Below are positions 10,298-19,127 of a stretch of 64,000 nucleotides of DNA, one piece after another. The stretch is from positions 21,585 to 85,584 of the forward strand of contig JAFVAL010000073.1 in assembly GCA_017480565.1 (NCBI GenBank), in the 5' to 3' direction. A model generated the notes under the pieces. The model saw nothing but the letters and a program-made list of their open reading frames with translations, ran no database searches and was not told the DNA's origin. Each line of letters starts with the position of its first letter. The first letter of the stretch is position 1. Source of the DNA: Lachnospiraceae bacterium (GTDB lineage: Bacteria; Bacillota; Clostridia; Lachnospirales; Lachnospiraceae). The translations under genes and the position numbers were made by a program.

Positions 10298-13200
10298 GAT
10301 TTTGCAATATTTTTATTGTCTGCTCGCATTGCTCCCCTTCGTGCTGATGGTCTGGGTCAATGCGAAAGCAAATTTAAAGAGGGAAGAGAGAAGCAAGCAG
10401 TTTCTGATGCCGATCTTCGCATTGATTTACTGCATTTTGCTGATGGTCCTGCTTGACAAGATCCATACGATTGCAGCGGCGATCATCTATGCTGTGCCAA
10501 ATCTCTTGATGCGGTTTGCGAACTGGCTTTCTTCTCTGTTCAGTGGACAGCTTAGCGGTGTCGGCAACTTGTTTTACCGGCTGGCACAGGCGATTGAGGG
10601 GCTCTTTAGCAGAGTGAATGTCATGTATATTCTCATGTTTGTTGAGAATTTCCTCTTCATTCTGGTCCACATTATCTTAAAGAAAATCTTGCTTGGCATC
10701 TTCGACCGGTCGTTCCACAACGGAAATGTTTTCTATGAGAAGATGGCTTCCATTGCTTATGCACATGAAGATGAGGATGAATTCTGGTATGTGAAGGAGC
10801 ATTTTGGGAAGGCAAGAAATTATCTGAGAACGGCTTATGTGGCGGCGGCTGCGATCTCTGTGGTGACTTCCGTGATCTCGATCGTGATGTTCCGCTACGA
10901 CTGGCTGAAGTCCCTGTTTTATCCGGCGTTTGGTCTTTTGGTGATCGGAGAGATTTATTTCTTCCTCGATGGCAAGACGAAGACAGAGCTTCTGCCGGAG
11001 TTTGAAGGGATTGAAGGAAAGCAAGGCGCAGGCATTGATTTCAGACGAATCAGGGATGCGCTTAGAAAGCTCTTCGGAGATAAGCTGGATGCGGATGATT
11101 CTTCGATCTCGCTTCCAGCGCAGCGGATCCAAAGCAATGATGAGATCCTGTCGATGCTTGAGGATCAGGACGACCGTGCGCTTGAGATTTACGGACGTTT
11201 CCTGAGACAAAAGGCCGCAAGAGGCCTGGAGATCGATCAAAATTACTTGCTTGCCGGAGAAGATTTGCTGCGGGGCAAGAGCATTTTGTTCAATAACCCG
11301 TTCTTCTACGACCTGATTCCGTACGTGCCTTATGCGATGAACCGTGCGCTTTTGCAGCACAAGAAGGTACTCATCGTACTTGGACGTCACGATGCGGAAG
11401 AGGATGCGGCGAAATGGGTCGATGACGGTCTGACGGCGGTCACGAACATTCCGGGGCTCTGGAACATCGGTGTGCTTTCCGAGGAAGCCAAGGATCTGGA
11501 TGTCGGTATCCTGACGCGTTCGAGCGTGCATGATCTGCAGAAGCTCGACACCAACAGAGAATTCTTTGAGCAGACTGCCTTTGTCGTGCTCTTAGAGCCT
11601 TCGAAGCTGGTGACAACTGCGCAGGTTGGCCTGCATTCGATCGTTTCGTATTGCAGAGAGAGCGGCAGGGAGATCACCTACTGCTCGATGGATAAAAACT
11701 GTGACGGTCTGCTGGATGCCTTGTCTCATATCCTGATGACAAATCTGGTGGAGGTCGCCGCAACCAACCATCACGACGGTATCTCGACTTACATGTGCTG
11801 GACGCCGGATGAGGACTTCTGGCAACACCGCATGCTTCCGAATATCGCAAGATATCTGGGTGTCGGTACCGAACTTGCTTTTGCGGGACTTAAGAACCAG
11901 GCGAGCAAAGCAAGCTGGTTTGGCGGAGACGCGTTCCCGGTGCGAGATATGCACTGGATCGCAAGACAGTACTATTATGATCTGTTAAATTACGCAAATC
12001 GCCCAGCGGTGCAGGAAGGCATGGAGACGTATTTCCATGTATCCCCGAACCTGTGGACGGCGAAGCGCGAGAAAGACAACTATATGGTTGTCGAAGATGA
12101 AGCCTTCAATATGTTTGAGGTGCGGCGTGATTTTGCAACGCGCGCAAAGCGGCAGGGCTTCGTCAACGTCATTACCTCGGATTATCTGTTAAAGGATTAC
12201 ATGGCCGAGAACAATGGCATTTTCAATGCCGACCCGAAGGCAATTCCTTACATCACAGCGGATTATGCCCACACCAAGAGAAATGTCATCTTACGGCTTT
12301 GCCTGCGGATGAGTGTGGAGGATGTCTGCGAGGATGAGGTTAAGAAAGAGCTTCTTCTGATCGGTATTGATACAGAGACGCCGGCAGAAACGGTCTGGCA
12401 TGAGCTTTGCCTGTGCTGCGAGGGTGAGAATATCCCGACAAACCGCGATGGCAGAGAGCTTCTGAAAGCACGCGATATGCGCAGAGAGTATGAGTTTACT
12501 TCGGATGTGATCAATCAGAAGAGAAAGTACTCGATGCGTAAGGGCGTGATGGAGACCGTTTACTTCATCAACAATCCGTACTTCATTGATACCGTGATCG
12601 GCGATCTTAGGAACGCCGGCTACATCGCGGAAGATGAGGAGGGTACGAACAGTTACTTAGGCTCTGAGCTTCGCGGACACATTTTCCAGAAGTTCCTGCC
12701 CGGACAGTTCTTTACCCTGGGTGGTAAATATTATGAAATGCTTCGCATGACGCCCGATGGCCGCGTGCTGGTACGCCGCGCCGCGGATCATATCAACGGA
12801 CGTCCGATGTACCGTCAGGTCAGACATTATGAGGTGTCTGCGGAACAGCCTTCGGAGCAGATGGGTGACCAGATCAACTTCTCTGGTCTTCGTATCACGA
12901 GGGAGTTTGCAGATGTCCGTGTCAAGACCGATGCGTACTGGGAGATGAAGCGTTACAACGACTTCACGCGTGGTCATAAGACCATGATCAATGGGATTCC
13001 TGAGAGGGAGTATCGCCACAAACAGCTGCTTCGTGTGGAGCTGCCTGAGAACGCAACGAAGGAGATTTATTCTACAATCGTAGTATTGTTAAATGAGGTC
13101 TTCCGTACGTTGTTTGCTGAAAATCAGGACTACATTATTGCGGTGATGCCGGGCGAGGCGAAAGAGCCGATGACCTACTCACTTGCAGGTCCGACGGGCA

Positions 13201-14621
13201 ACTGCATTTACATCATTGAAGACAGCCAGCTTGACATCGGTCTGTTAGAGGCCGTAAAGCGTAACTTCAAGAGAATTCTTGCGATTCTTTGCGATTATCT
13301 TGACTGGCACCTCGAAGCTGTGGAAAACAGCAAGAACCCGCCGGTCAAACCGACACCGATTATTCCTGCGAACCTTCCGAAGCCGCAGGGTACCGGTGAG
13401 GAAGATAAGAAAAAGAAGAAGGGTGGCAAGCTGATCGACAAGGTCAAGAACTTCTTCGGAGGCCTCTTTAAGAAGCGGAAGAAGAAGGGGACGCCGGAAG
13501 GTGAGTCCGAGGATAAGCCGGAAACCGAGACAGAGACGGTAGAAGAGCCAGCAACTGAGGCGGTGGAAGAGCCGGTTACCGAAACAGAAAACCAGCCTGA
13601 AAAAGCTACTACGACAGAGATGTCAGAAGGGGAAGCAACCGCTGAAGTAAAGGCACTCTTCTCTAAAGCTTACGCAGATGAAGGAGACGGTGCAACCGAG
13701 ACTGGTGTGGTCGGAGGTGATACCGTCGAATTCGAACCGGAAGTGGCTGTTCGTCCTGCAAATGTGGGTATCCACGAGAGACTACCGTACCATGAGCGTT
13801 ACTACCTGCTCTATGGTGCAAATGCAGTGCCGGAGATGATTGATATCACGGGAACACGTGACTTCTTAAGCGGTCTTGGCTTTGGCAAGAGCGACTTAAA
13901 GCAGGCAAGAGATGGAAAGACGATCGCAGACCTGATCGAAAAGAACTTTGTCCCGAACAAGGCGGGCGTGCATTACTGTGACTTCTGCGGAGCGGAACTG
14001 ATCGGTAATGAGTACGAGCGTTTGAGTGACGGCAGAGAACGGTGCCTGTCTTGTGGCAGAACCGCGATCAAGTCCGCAAAGGAATTCCAGGCACTGTACA
14101 AGGAAGTCCATGAGAACATGGAAACCTTCTATGGCATTCGCATTCCGGTCTCGATTCACGTGGAGATGTGCAATGCGAAGAAGCTGCACAGAAAGCTGAA
14201 GAAGAATTTCGTGCCGACCGGTGGCTACGACGGCAGAACCTTAGGCGTCGCGATCCAGCAAGGAAAGGAATTTACGATCCTTCTGGAAAATGGTGCCCCG
14301 AGGCTGCAGTCGATCAAGACGATGGCGCATGAGTTGACGCACATTTGGCAGTTCTTAAATTGGGATCCGAAGAAGCTGCACGCGCTCTACGGCAAAGATG
14401 CAGACCTTCTGCTCTATGAAGGAATGGCCATGTGGTCCGAGATTCAGTACACTTACCTGATCGGTGAAATGGCGGATGCGAAGAGAGAGGAGATCATTAC
14501 CAGCTATCGCAAAGATGAGTATGGTATCGGTTTCCTGATGTACAAAGACCGTTATCCGCTCTCCGAGGACACCGTTTTGTCCGGAGAGACACCATTTATG
14601 AACAAAGAGAAACCGTTATAA
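10290..14621 (+). CDS. Large membrane protein with zinc ribbon/LIM-like motif and DA1-like metallopeptidase domain
   Basis: 1443 residues. The N-terminus has about five TM segments within residues 1-235. Residues about 300-700 form a large alpha/beta region with GKS at 329-331 and motif spacing reminiscent of a degenerate SF2 helicase-like fold, but there is no DExx box; this reading is weak. A Lys/Glu/Thr-rich low-complexity linker spans about 1030-1130. The C-terminus has C1230-x2-C1233 and C1252-x2-C1255, followed by HELTH at 1347-1351 and E1377 in EGMAMW, the ligand set of a gluzincin. The order of treble-clef-like cysteines, a segment RCLSCGRTAI, a spacer and HExxH closely follows the LIM plus peptidase part of eukaryotic DA1 proteins. 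It is probably a cytoplasmic-facing membrane protease. It overlaps the previous gene by 8 nt and ends in a terminator-like hairpin. Confidence 0.78.
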   Translation: MTEILQYFYCLLALLPFVLMVWVNAKANLKREERSKQFLMPIFALIYCILLMVLLDKIHTIAAAIIYAVPNLLMRFANWLSSLFSGQLSGVGNLFYRLAQAIEGLFSRVNVMYILMFVENFLFILVHIILKKILLGIFDRSFHNGNVFYEKMASIAYAHEDEDEFWYVKEHFGKARNYLRTAYVAAAAISVVTSVISIVMFRYDWLKSLFYPAFGLLVIGEIYFFLDGKTKTELLPEFEGIEGKQGAGIDFRRIRDALRKLFGDKLDADDSSISLPAQRIQSNDEILSMLEDQDDRALEIYGRFLRQKAARGLEIDQNYLLAGEDLLRGKSILFNNPFFYDLIPYVPYAMNRALLQHKKVLIVLGRHDAEEDAAKWVDDGLTAVTNIPGLWNIGVLSEEAKDLDVGILTRSSVHDLQKLDTNREFFEQTAFVVLLEPSKLVTTAQVGLHSIVSYCRESGREITYCSMDKNCDGLLDALSHILMTNLVEVAATNHHDGISTYMCWTPDEDFWQHRMLPNIARYLGVGTELAFAGLKNQASKASWFGGDAFPVRDMHWIARQYYYDLLNYANRPAVQEGMETYFHVSPNLWTAKREKDNYMVVEDEAFNMFEVRRDFATRAKRQGFVNVITSDYLLKDYMAENNGIFNADPKAIPYITADYAHTKRNVILRLCLRMSVEDVCEDEVKKELLLIGIDTETPAETVWHELCLCCEGENIPTNRDGRELLKARDMRREYEFTSDVINQKRKYSMRKGVMETVYFINNPYFIDTVIGDLRNAGYIAEDEEGTNSYLGSELRGHIFQKFLPGQFFTLGGKYYEMLRMTPDGRVLVRRAADHINGRPMYRQVRHYEVSAEQPSEQMGDQINFSGLRITREFADVRVKTDAYWEMKRYNDFTRGHKTMINGIPEREYRHKQLLRVELPENATKEIYSTIVVLLNEVFRTLFAENQDYIIAVMPGEAKEPMTYSLAGPTGNCIYIIEDSQLDIGLLEAVKRNFKRILAILCDYLDWHLEAVENSKNPPVKPTPIIPANLPKPQGTGEEDKKKKKGGKLIDKVKNFFGGLFKKRKKKGTPEGESEDKPETETETVEEPATEAVEEPVTETENQPEKATTTEMSEGEATAEVKALFSKAYADEGDGATETGVVGGDTVEFEPEVAVRPANVGIHERLPYHERYYLLYGANAVPEMIDITGTRDFLSGLGFGKSDLKQARDGKTIADLIEKNFVPNKAGVHYCDFCGAELIGNEYERLSDGRERCLSCGRTAIKSAKEFQALYKEVHENMETFYGIRIPVSIHVEMCNAKKLHRKLKKNFVPTGGYDGRTLGVAIQQGKEFTILLENGAPRLQSIKTMAHELTHIWQFLNWDPKKLHALYGKDADLLLYEGMAMWSEIQYTYLIGEMADAKREEIITSYRKDEYGIGFLMYKDRYPLSEDTVLSGETPFMNKEKPL

Positions 14622-14627
14622 CCAAGG

Positions 14628-14671
14628 AAACCATACACGGCCTGAGGGTCGTGTATGGTTTGTCCTATTTT
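14628..14671 (+). terminator. Terminator-like hairpin inside the cluster
   Basis: Arms 14628-14639 and 14650-14661 pair perfectly (12 bp, 10-nt loop), followed by gtcctattttt. The next ribosome site begins only a few bases later, leaving no room for a promoter. It is therefore more likely a partial terminator or attenuator that lowers expression of the second half. Confidence 0.7.
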
Positions 14672-14692
14672 TGTATGAGGGGGAATGAACAT

Positions 14693-15166
14693 ATGAAAAA
14701 ACATACAAGACGCATGATTTGCCTGTTCCTGGTACTTACCATGTTTACGATGACACTGAGTGGTTGTGGAGAAAAGGGAAAGATCAAAAAGCAGATCAGT
14801 AAGTTAGAAAAGTCGATCCAGCAGGGCGACTTTAACGGTGTATTAGATTGTGTAGACCCGAAGGTGGGAGATCCTGCGAAAGCCCTGTTTAACCTGATGG
14901 GCGCTTCGACAGATTTTATCGTACAGATCGTGAAATCTGTGCTTGGTGTGGATCTGGCATCCAGCCTGGGATCTGGAGATGAGGAAGAAGCCTCCGGCTT
15001 TTTGTCTTCTGTGAAGATCAAGCCGTTAGAATATACATTTAACGAAGCGAAGGATGCCTGCGATGTCAAGGTATCTTATACTTACAAGATCAAAGATACA
15101 GAGACGACAAAAGAGACAACGTTGAAGTTCATCCTTTCCGGGGATGAGTGGTATCTGACCTATTAA
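14693..15166 (+). CDS. Small lipoprotein of the cluster
   Basis: 157 residues. The start at ATG 14693 is set by GAGGGGGA (14678-14685); an in-frame start farther upstream would lie inside the terminator hairpin. A signal peptide ends in the lipobox LSGC, so the protein should be lipid-anchored on the outer face of the membrane. The mature part has a helical, lysine-rich N-terminus and a beta-rich C-terminal half with a repeated TTKETT-like pattern. The fold could resemble small NTF2/DUF4878-like lipoproteins, but I cannot assign it. It is the first gene of the second half of the cluster, 28 nt ahead of the channel gene, so it may be an accessory of that membrane complex. Confidence 0.75.
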   Translation: MKKHTRRMICLFLVLTMFTMTLSGCGEKGKIKKQISKLEKSIQQGDFNGVLDCVDPKVGDPAKALFNLMGASTDFIVQIVKSVLGVDLASSLGSGDEEEASGFLSSVKIKPLEYTFNEAKDACDVKVSYTYKIKDTETTKETTLKFILSGDEWYLTY

Positions 15167-15194
15167 TCCCGCGTTTTACATGGGAGGGAAATGA

Positions 15195-17312
15195 ATGGGA
15201 CGTAAATTTAGAGAATGGTATAGCCTGCAAAGGGCGAAAAATCCCGGGCGGGTGGTGCTTTTTGTCATCCTGCTCTTTAACATTCTCTTTTTCTTAATCG
15301 CTGCGCTGGTGATCCGCAGCCTTGCCCTTTCGGGCACGGAAAAGATGGGCTTTTTCGAAGCCATTTTCTACACGATCACCATGATTCTGGATGCGGGCTG
15401 CATCTCGTATGTCATTGAAGATATCGGACAGTCAGGGTACGCGATCGCGATTGTATGTCTCCTCATTGTCATGGTCGGTATGGTTTCCTTCACCGGTGCG
15501 GTCATCGGTTACGTGACCAACACGATCTCCAATTTCATCGAGAATTCCAACGCCGGTACCAAGAAGCTTTATATGTCGGATCATCTGGTGATCTTAAACT
15601 GGAACACCAGGGCGTCCGAGATCATCAATGACCTGCTCTACTGCCCCGGAAAGCAGAAGGTTGTCGTCTTGACGGAGAGCAGAAAAGAGGAGATCAAAAA
15701 AGAAGTGGATGAGCGTGTCGCAGACACGATCAACCGCGAAAATAAATTGCTCTGGGATGAATGCCGGGGGATGCCATTTCCTAGAAAATACTTTGCCTAT
15801 GCAAAGAAGGAAATGAAGAATAACTTAGAGATCGTCTACCGCGAGGGAGATGTGTTCTCTTCGAAGCAGCTGCTTGATATTTCGTTAGACCGCGCGCGTT
15901 CGGTCATCATTCTGGGCGCGGATGTCAACAATACGATCTGCCGCTACGGACAGCGGGAGCAGATTGAGGAGATGTCCAAGGGCAATTCTCAGACGATCAA
16001 AACGCTCATGCAGGTGGCAGACATCACGGCAGACTTAGAATCCGCCGACGATCAGAAGATCATCGTGGAGATCTCGGATGACTGGACCTGGGAGATCGTA
16101 GACAAGATCATTCAGCATAAACAGGTCGATGGCAAGTGCAATATCGTACCGGTGCGCGTCAACCAGGTGCTTGGCCAGATTTTATCGCAATTCTCACTGA
16201 TGCCGGAGTTAAACCTTGCCTACCGCGAGCTCTTCTCCAACAAAGGTGCGACCTTCTACGTGGAAGAGCGGGAAGTGTCGGATGACAATGCTTATATCGC
16301 AAAGTATTTAAAGAATCATAAAGATGCGCTGCCGTTAACTTCGATGAAGTCCGATGGGAAGGACTATTTCTTCTATACCGCGGAGGACGAGAGCGATATC
16401 AGGAAGACGTCGAAGACATTTGAAAGCAAGTACACGGTGAAGTTAAACCGCGATTACTGGATCGAGCGAAAGTGCGTGATCATCCTGGGACACAACAGTA
16501 AGTGCAAGGATATCATGCAGGGATTTGCCGCGTTCTGCGAGGAGTGGGGCAAGCGAGGGGACGAGGAGATCGAAATTCTGGATCTGATCGTGATCGATGA
16601 TGAGCAGAGCTTAAAGAAGATGAACTACTACAAAGAGTATCCGTTTGTGAAAGATACGATTGCGGCAAGCATCTATGACAAGGACATCATCATCGAGACC
16701 ATCGACAAGATTATGATGGCCAACGAAGAAGATACCAGCGTTTTAATCCTCTCGGATGATACCGCGTTAAATGAGAACATTGATGCAAATGCGCTCGCAA
16801 ACCTGGTGTATGCGCAGGATATCATCTCTAGGAAGAAGATCGAAGATCCGAATTTCGACGAGGAGAGGCTTGACCTGATCGTGGAGATCATCGATCCGAA
16901 GCATCACGACATCGTCAACAGCTACAGTGTCAACAATGTCGTCATCAGCAATCGCTACATCAGTAAGATGATCACGCAGATTGGTGAGAAGGAAGCAATC
17001 TTTGACTTCTACACCGACATTTTAACCTACGATACCAAAGAGACAAATGCTTACGAGAGCAAGGAAGTCTACGCAAAGAAAGTCAGCACGTTCTTTGAAG
17101 AACTGCCGCTTCCTTGTACACAGGCTGAGCTGGTTCACGCAGTTTGGGAGGCCTCGACAGATCCTTCCATCCCTGCCGATAAGATGAATCCGACCATTGT
17201 GCTTGGCTATGTAAAGCCCGGCGGAAAGCTCACGCTCTTCTCCGGAGAGCATGCACAAGATCTTGTTAAGCTCAGAAAAGAAGACAAGATTATCGTATTT
17301 ACCAACCATTAA
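15195..17312 (+). CDS. CASTOR/POLLUX-type ion channel with two NAD-binding-like (RCK-like) domains
   Basis: 705 residues. TM1 is at about 15-40, a pore-helix-like segment with the filter-position motif D66-A67-G68 follows, and TM2 is at about 75-105. The DAG triad matches the plant CASTOR-type filter (ADAG/ADSG) rather than the TVGYG of classic potassium channels. Immediately after TM2 comes a block typical of the CASTOR/POLLUX family (KLYMSDHLVILNWNTRASEI), entering a first TrkA-N-like domain. A second begins near residue 420 (CVIILGHNSKCKDI). Gating by ligands or redox/nucleotide is expected from such RCK-like rings. Start ATG 15195 has GGGAGGG upstream. The next gene encodes a related protein, so the two may form one assembly. 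Ion selectivity cannot be read from the sequence. Confidence 0.85.
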   Translation: MGRKFREWYSLQRAKNPGRVVLFVILLFNILFFLIAALVIRSLALSGTEKMGFFEAIFYTITMILDAGCISYVIEDIGQSGYAIAIVCLLIVMVGMVSFTGAVIGYVTNTISNFIENSNAGTKKLYMSDHLVILNWNTRASEIINDLLYCPGKQKVVVLTESRKEEIKKEVDERVADTINRENKLLWDECRGMPFPRKYFAYAKKEMKNNLEIVYREGDVFSSKQLLDISLDRARSVIILGADVNNTICRYGQREQIEEMSKGNSQTIKTLMQVADITADLESADDQKIIVEISDDWTWEIVDKIIQHKQVDGKCNIVPVRVNQVLGQILSQFSLMPELNLAYRELFSNKGATFYVEEREVSDDNAYIAKYLKNHKDALPLTSMKSDGKDYFFYTAEDESDIRKTSKTFESKYTVKLNRDYWIERKCVIILGHNSKCKDIMQGFAAFCEEWGKRGDEEIEILDLIVIDDEQSLKKMNYYKEYPFVKDTIAASIYDKDIIIETIDKIMMANEEDTSVLILSDDTALNENIDANALANLVYAQDIISRKKIEDPNFDEERLDLIVEIIDPKHHDIVNSYSVNNVVISNRYISKMITQIGEKEAIFDFYTDILTYDTKETNAYESKEVYAKKVSTFFEELPLPCTQAELVHAVWEASTDPSIPADKMNPTIVLGYVKPGGKLTLFSGEHAQDLVKLRKEDKIIVFTNH

Positions 17313-17339
17313 TCCATCATAAAAGGAGAAGTATTTTTC

Positions 17340-19085
17340 GTGTTTTTGTGGATTTTTAGTTTTACCGTTTCCTTGCTGCTCCTCATCATCGGAGCAGCAG
17401 GATTCTTTCTCTCCGGCCGGGTGATTCGTGCCGGAAAGAAGATCAATGCCTTTTACTGGCTGGCAATCGCGGTGTTTTTATCTGCGGTTGTGATGTTTTT
17501 GCCGATTTACGGGGACATTTTCTTAGAAGAGCCCTTGCGAGGCTTAAAGACCTTCATTCTGTCCATCCACAATACCGTACGGCTGTTTGTGGTAGACAGT
17601 GATTTTGACATTATTCTGGATCACACGGGGATGCTGCCGGTGGCGTTTTGCACCGCGTACCGTGTGCTTTGCGCCGTTTTATTCCTGGGCTGTCCACTGT
17701 TAACCTTCAGTTTGGTGTTAACCTTTTTCCAGCGCGTGCTTTCGCATTGGGCACTGCGATTCCGCAAGGTGGACCGCTATTACATTTTCTCCGAATTAAA
17801 TGAAGAGGCGCTGGCGCTTGCAAAAAGCTTAGAGGGAAAGCAAAATGAAAGATATCTTTCGATCTTCTGTGAGGTGGGCGAAGAAACCGATTATGAGATA
17901 AAGAACCGCGTCAAAGAGCTTGGCGGCGTATGTTTGGAAGAAGACATCACAAGCATCAAGCTGCGTAGGGACGTGAAGAAGAGCTACTTCTTTATCGCCG
18001 CGGAGGACGATAAGAACTTAGACCAGGCGATCGCGGTCTGCGAGCAGGAGAAGACGCATCAGGACGTGGATGCGTACGTGTTCGCGGAGAGTGCGAAGAG
18101 CGAGCTTGTGTTAAATGCAGTCGATAAGGGAAATGTACGCGTGAGGCGCATTGCTGTGCCGAGGGCACTCATTTACCGCGCTTTGTATGAGCAGGGAAGC
18201 GATTTGTTTGCCGGCGCAAGAGACGAAGGGGACAAAAAGCGGATTTCTGCGGTTGTGGTCGGTTTGGGCGCGTACGGCTGGGAGATGGCCAAAGCCTTGG
18301 TTTGGGCGTGCCAGATGTACGGCTATGAATTCGAACTGCACTGCTTTGATGAAGACGTCCGGCAGGAGCATCGGTTTAACGTGGAGTGCCCGGAGTTAAT
18401 CAGCTGCAGCAAGGGCGAGAACCCGGCAGATCCGATCAGCAAGTACGATCTGCATATCTATGCCGGTGAGAAGAATTATTCTGCGGCATGGTTTGCGCAC
18501 ATGGAGAAGATTGCACCGACATTCATCTTCATTGATCAGGGCAAGGAAGGCGACAACCTGCAGATGGCCATTGATCTGCGCACGTATTTTGCCGGTAAGG
18601 GGCTTTCGCCGAAGATCCAGACGATCGCGGAGAACAGTGATGAGATCGCACTGCTAGGCAAGGCGAAAAACTTCAAAGGCCAGGAATACAACATTTCTTT
18701 CATCGGTGATACGAAGTCTTGCTATTCGATGGAAGTGATCTTAAACTCTGAGGTCGAGCAGGCCGGGCTGATTCGCCATCTGGCCTGGGGCAAGGAAGAG
18801 GAGTTCTGGAATTACTCGTATAACTATACATCCTCGATCGCATCTGCGATTCACAAAAAGCTTAGAATCGCGTGCGGCGTGCCTGGTGCAGACAAAGCAC
18901 CTGCAGACCGTACGGAAGAGGAGAAAGATATCATCCGCAGACAAGAGCATGACCGTTGGAATGCATTTATGCGGACGGAAGGCTATTCCTACGCGCCGGT
19001 GCGCAACGATCTGGCAAAGAAGCACACGCTTCTGGTGCCGTTTGATGATCTGCCGCCGAAGGAACAGAAAAAAGACGACGACTGA
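17340..19085 (+). CDS. Membrane NAD-binding-fold protein with C-terminal RyR domain
   Basis: 581 residues from GTG 17340 (AAGGAGA upstream). Three hydrophobic segments lie at about 3-27, 38-60 and 100-130. A TrkA-N-like region follows, with YYIFSELNEEALALAKSLE, and a second Rossmann-like motif GLGAYGWEMAKAL near 300. The last 50 residues contain HDRWNAFMRTEGY, then KKHTLLVPFDDLP: the conserved H-x2-W, G-Y/W and LVP-F/W-x2-L pattern of the ryanodine-receptor (RyR) repeat domain, which in prokaryotes occurs alone or with TrkA-N and nucleotide-signalling modules. RyR domains are thought to bind small ligands, so this is a likely sensor arm of the neighbouring channel. It lies 27 nt after the channel gene and 42 nt before the TIR gene. 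Confidence 0.8.
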   Translation: MFLWIFSFTVSLLLLIIGAAGFFLSGRVIRAGKKINAFYWLAIAVFLSAVVMFLPIYGDIFLEEPLRGLKTFILSIHNTVRLFVVDSDFDIILDHTGMLPVAFCTAYRVLCAVLFLGCPLLTFSLVLTFFQRVLSHWALRFRKVDRYYIFSELNEEALALAKSLEGKQNERYLSIFCEVGEETDYEIKNRVKELGGVCLEEDITSIKLRRDVKKSYFFIAAEDDKNLDQAIAVCEQEKTHQDVDAYVFAESAKSELVLNAVDKGNVRVRRIAVPRALIYRALYEQGSDLFAGARDEGDKKRISAVVVGLGAYGWEMAKALVWACQMYGYEFELHCFDEDVRQEHRFNVECPELISCSKGENPADPISKYDLHIYAGEKNYSAAWFAHMEKIAPTFIFIDQGKEGDNLQMAIDLRTYFAGKGLSPKIQTIAENSDEIALLGKAKNFKGQEYNISFIGDTKSCYSMEVILNSEVEQAGLIRHLAWGKEEEFWNYSYNYTSSIASAIHKKLRIACGVPGADKAPADRTEEEKDIIRRQEHDRWNAFMRTEGYSYAPVRNDLAKKHTLLVPFDDLPPKEQKKDDD

Positions 19086-19127
19086 GTGGTCGTTGATTTA
19101 AAAACAAGGTAACTTGAGGAAACGAAG

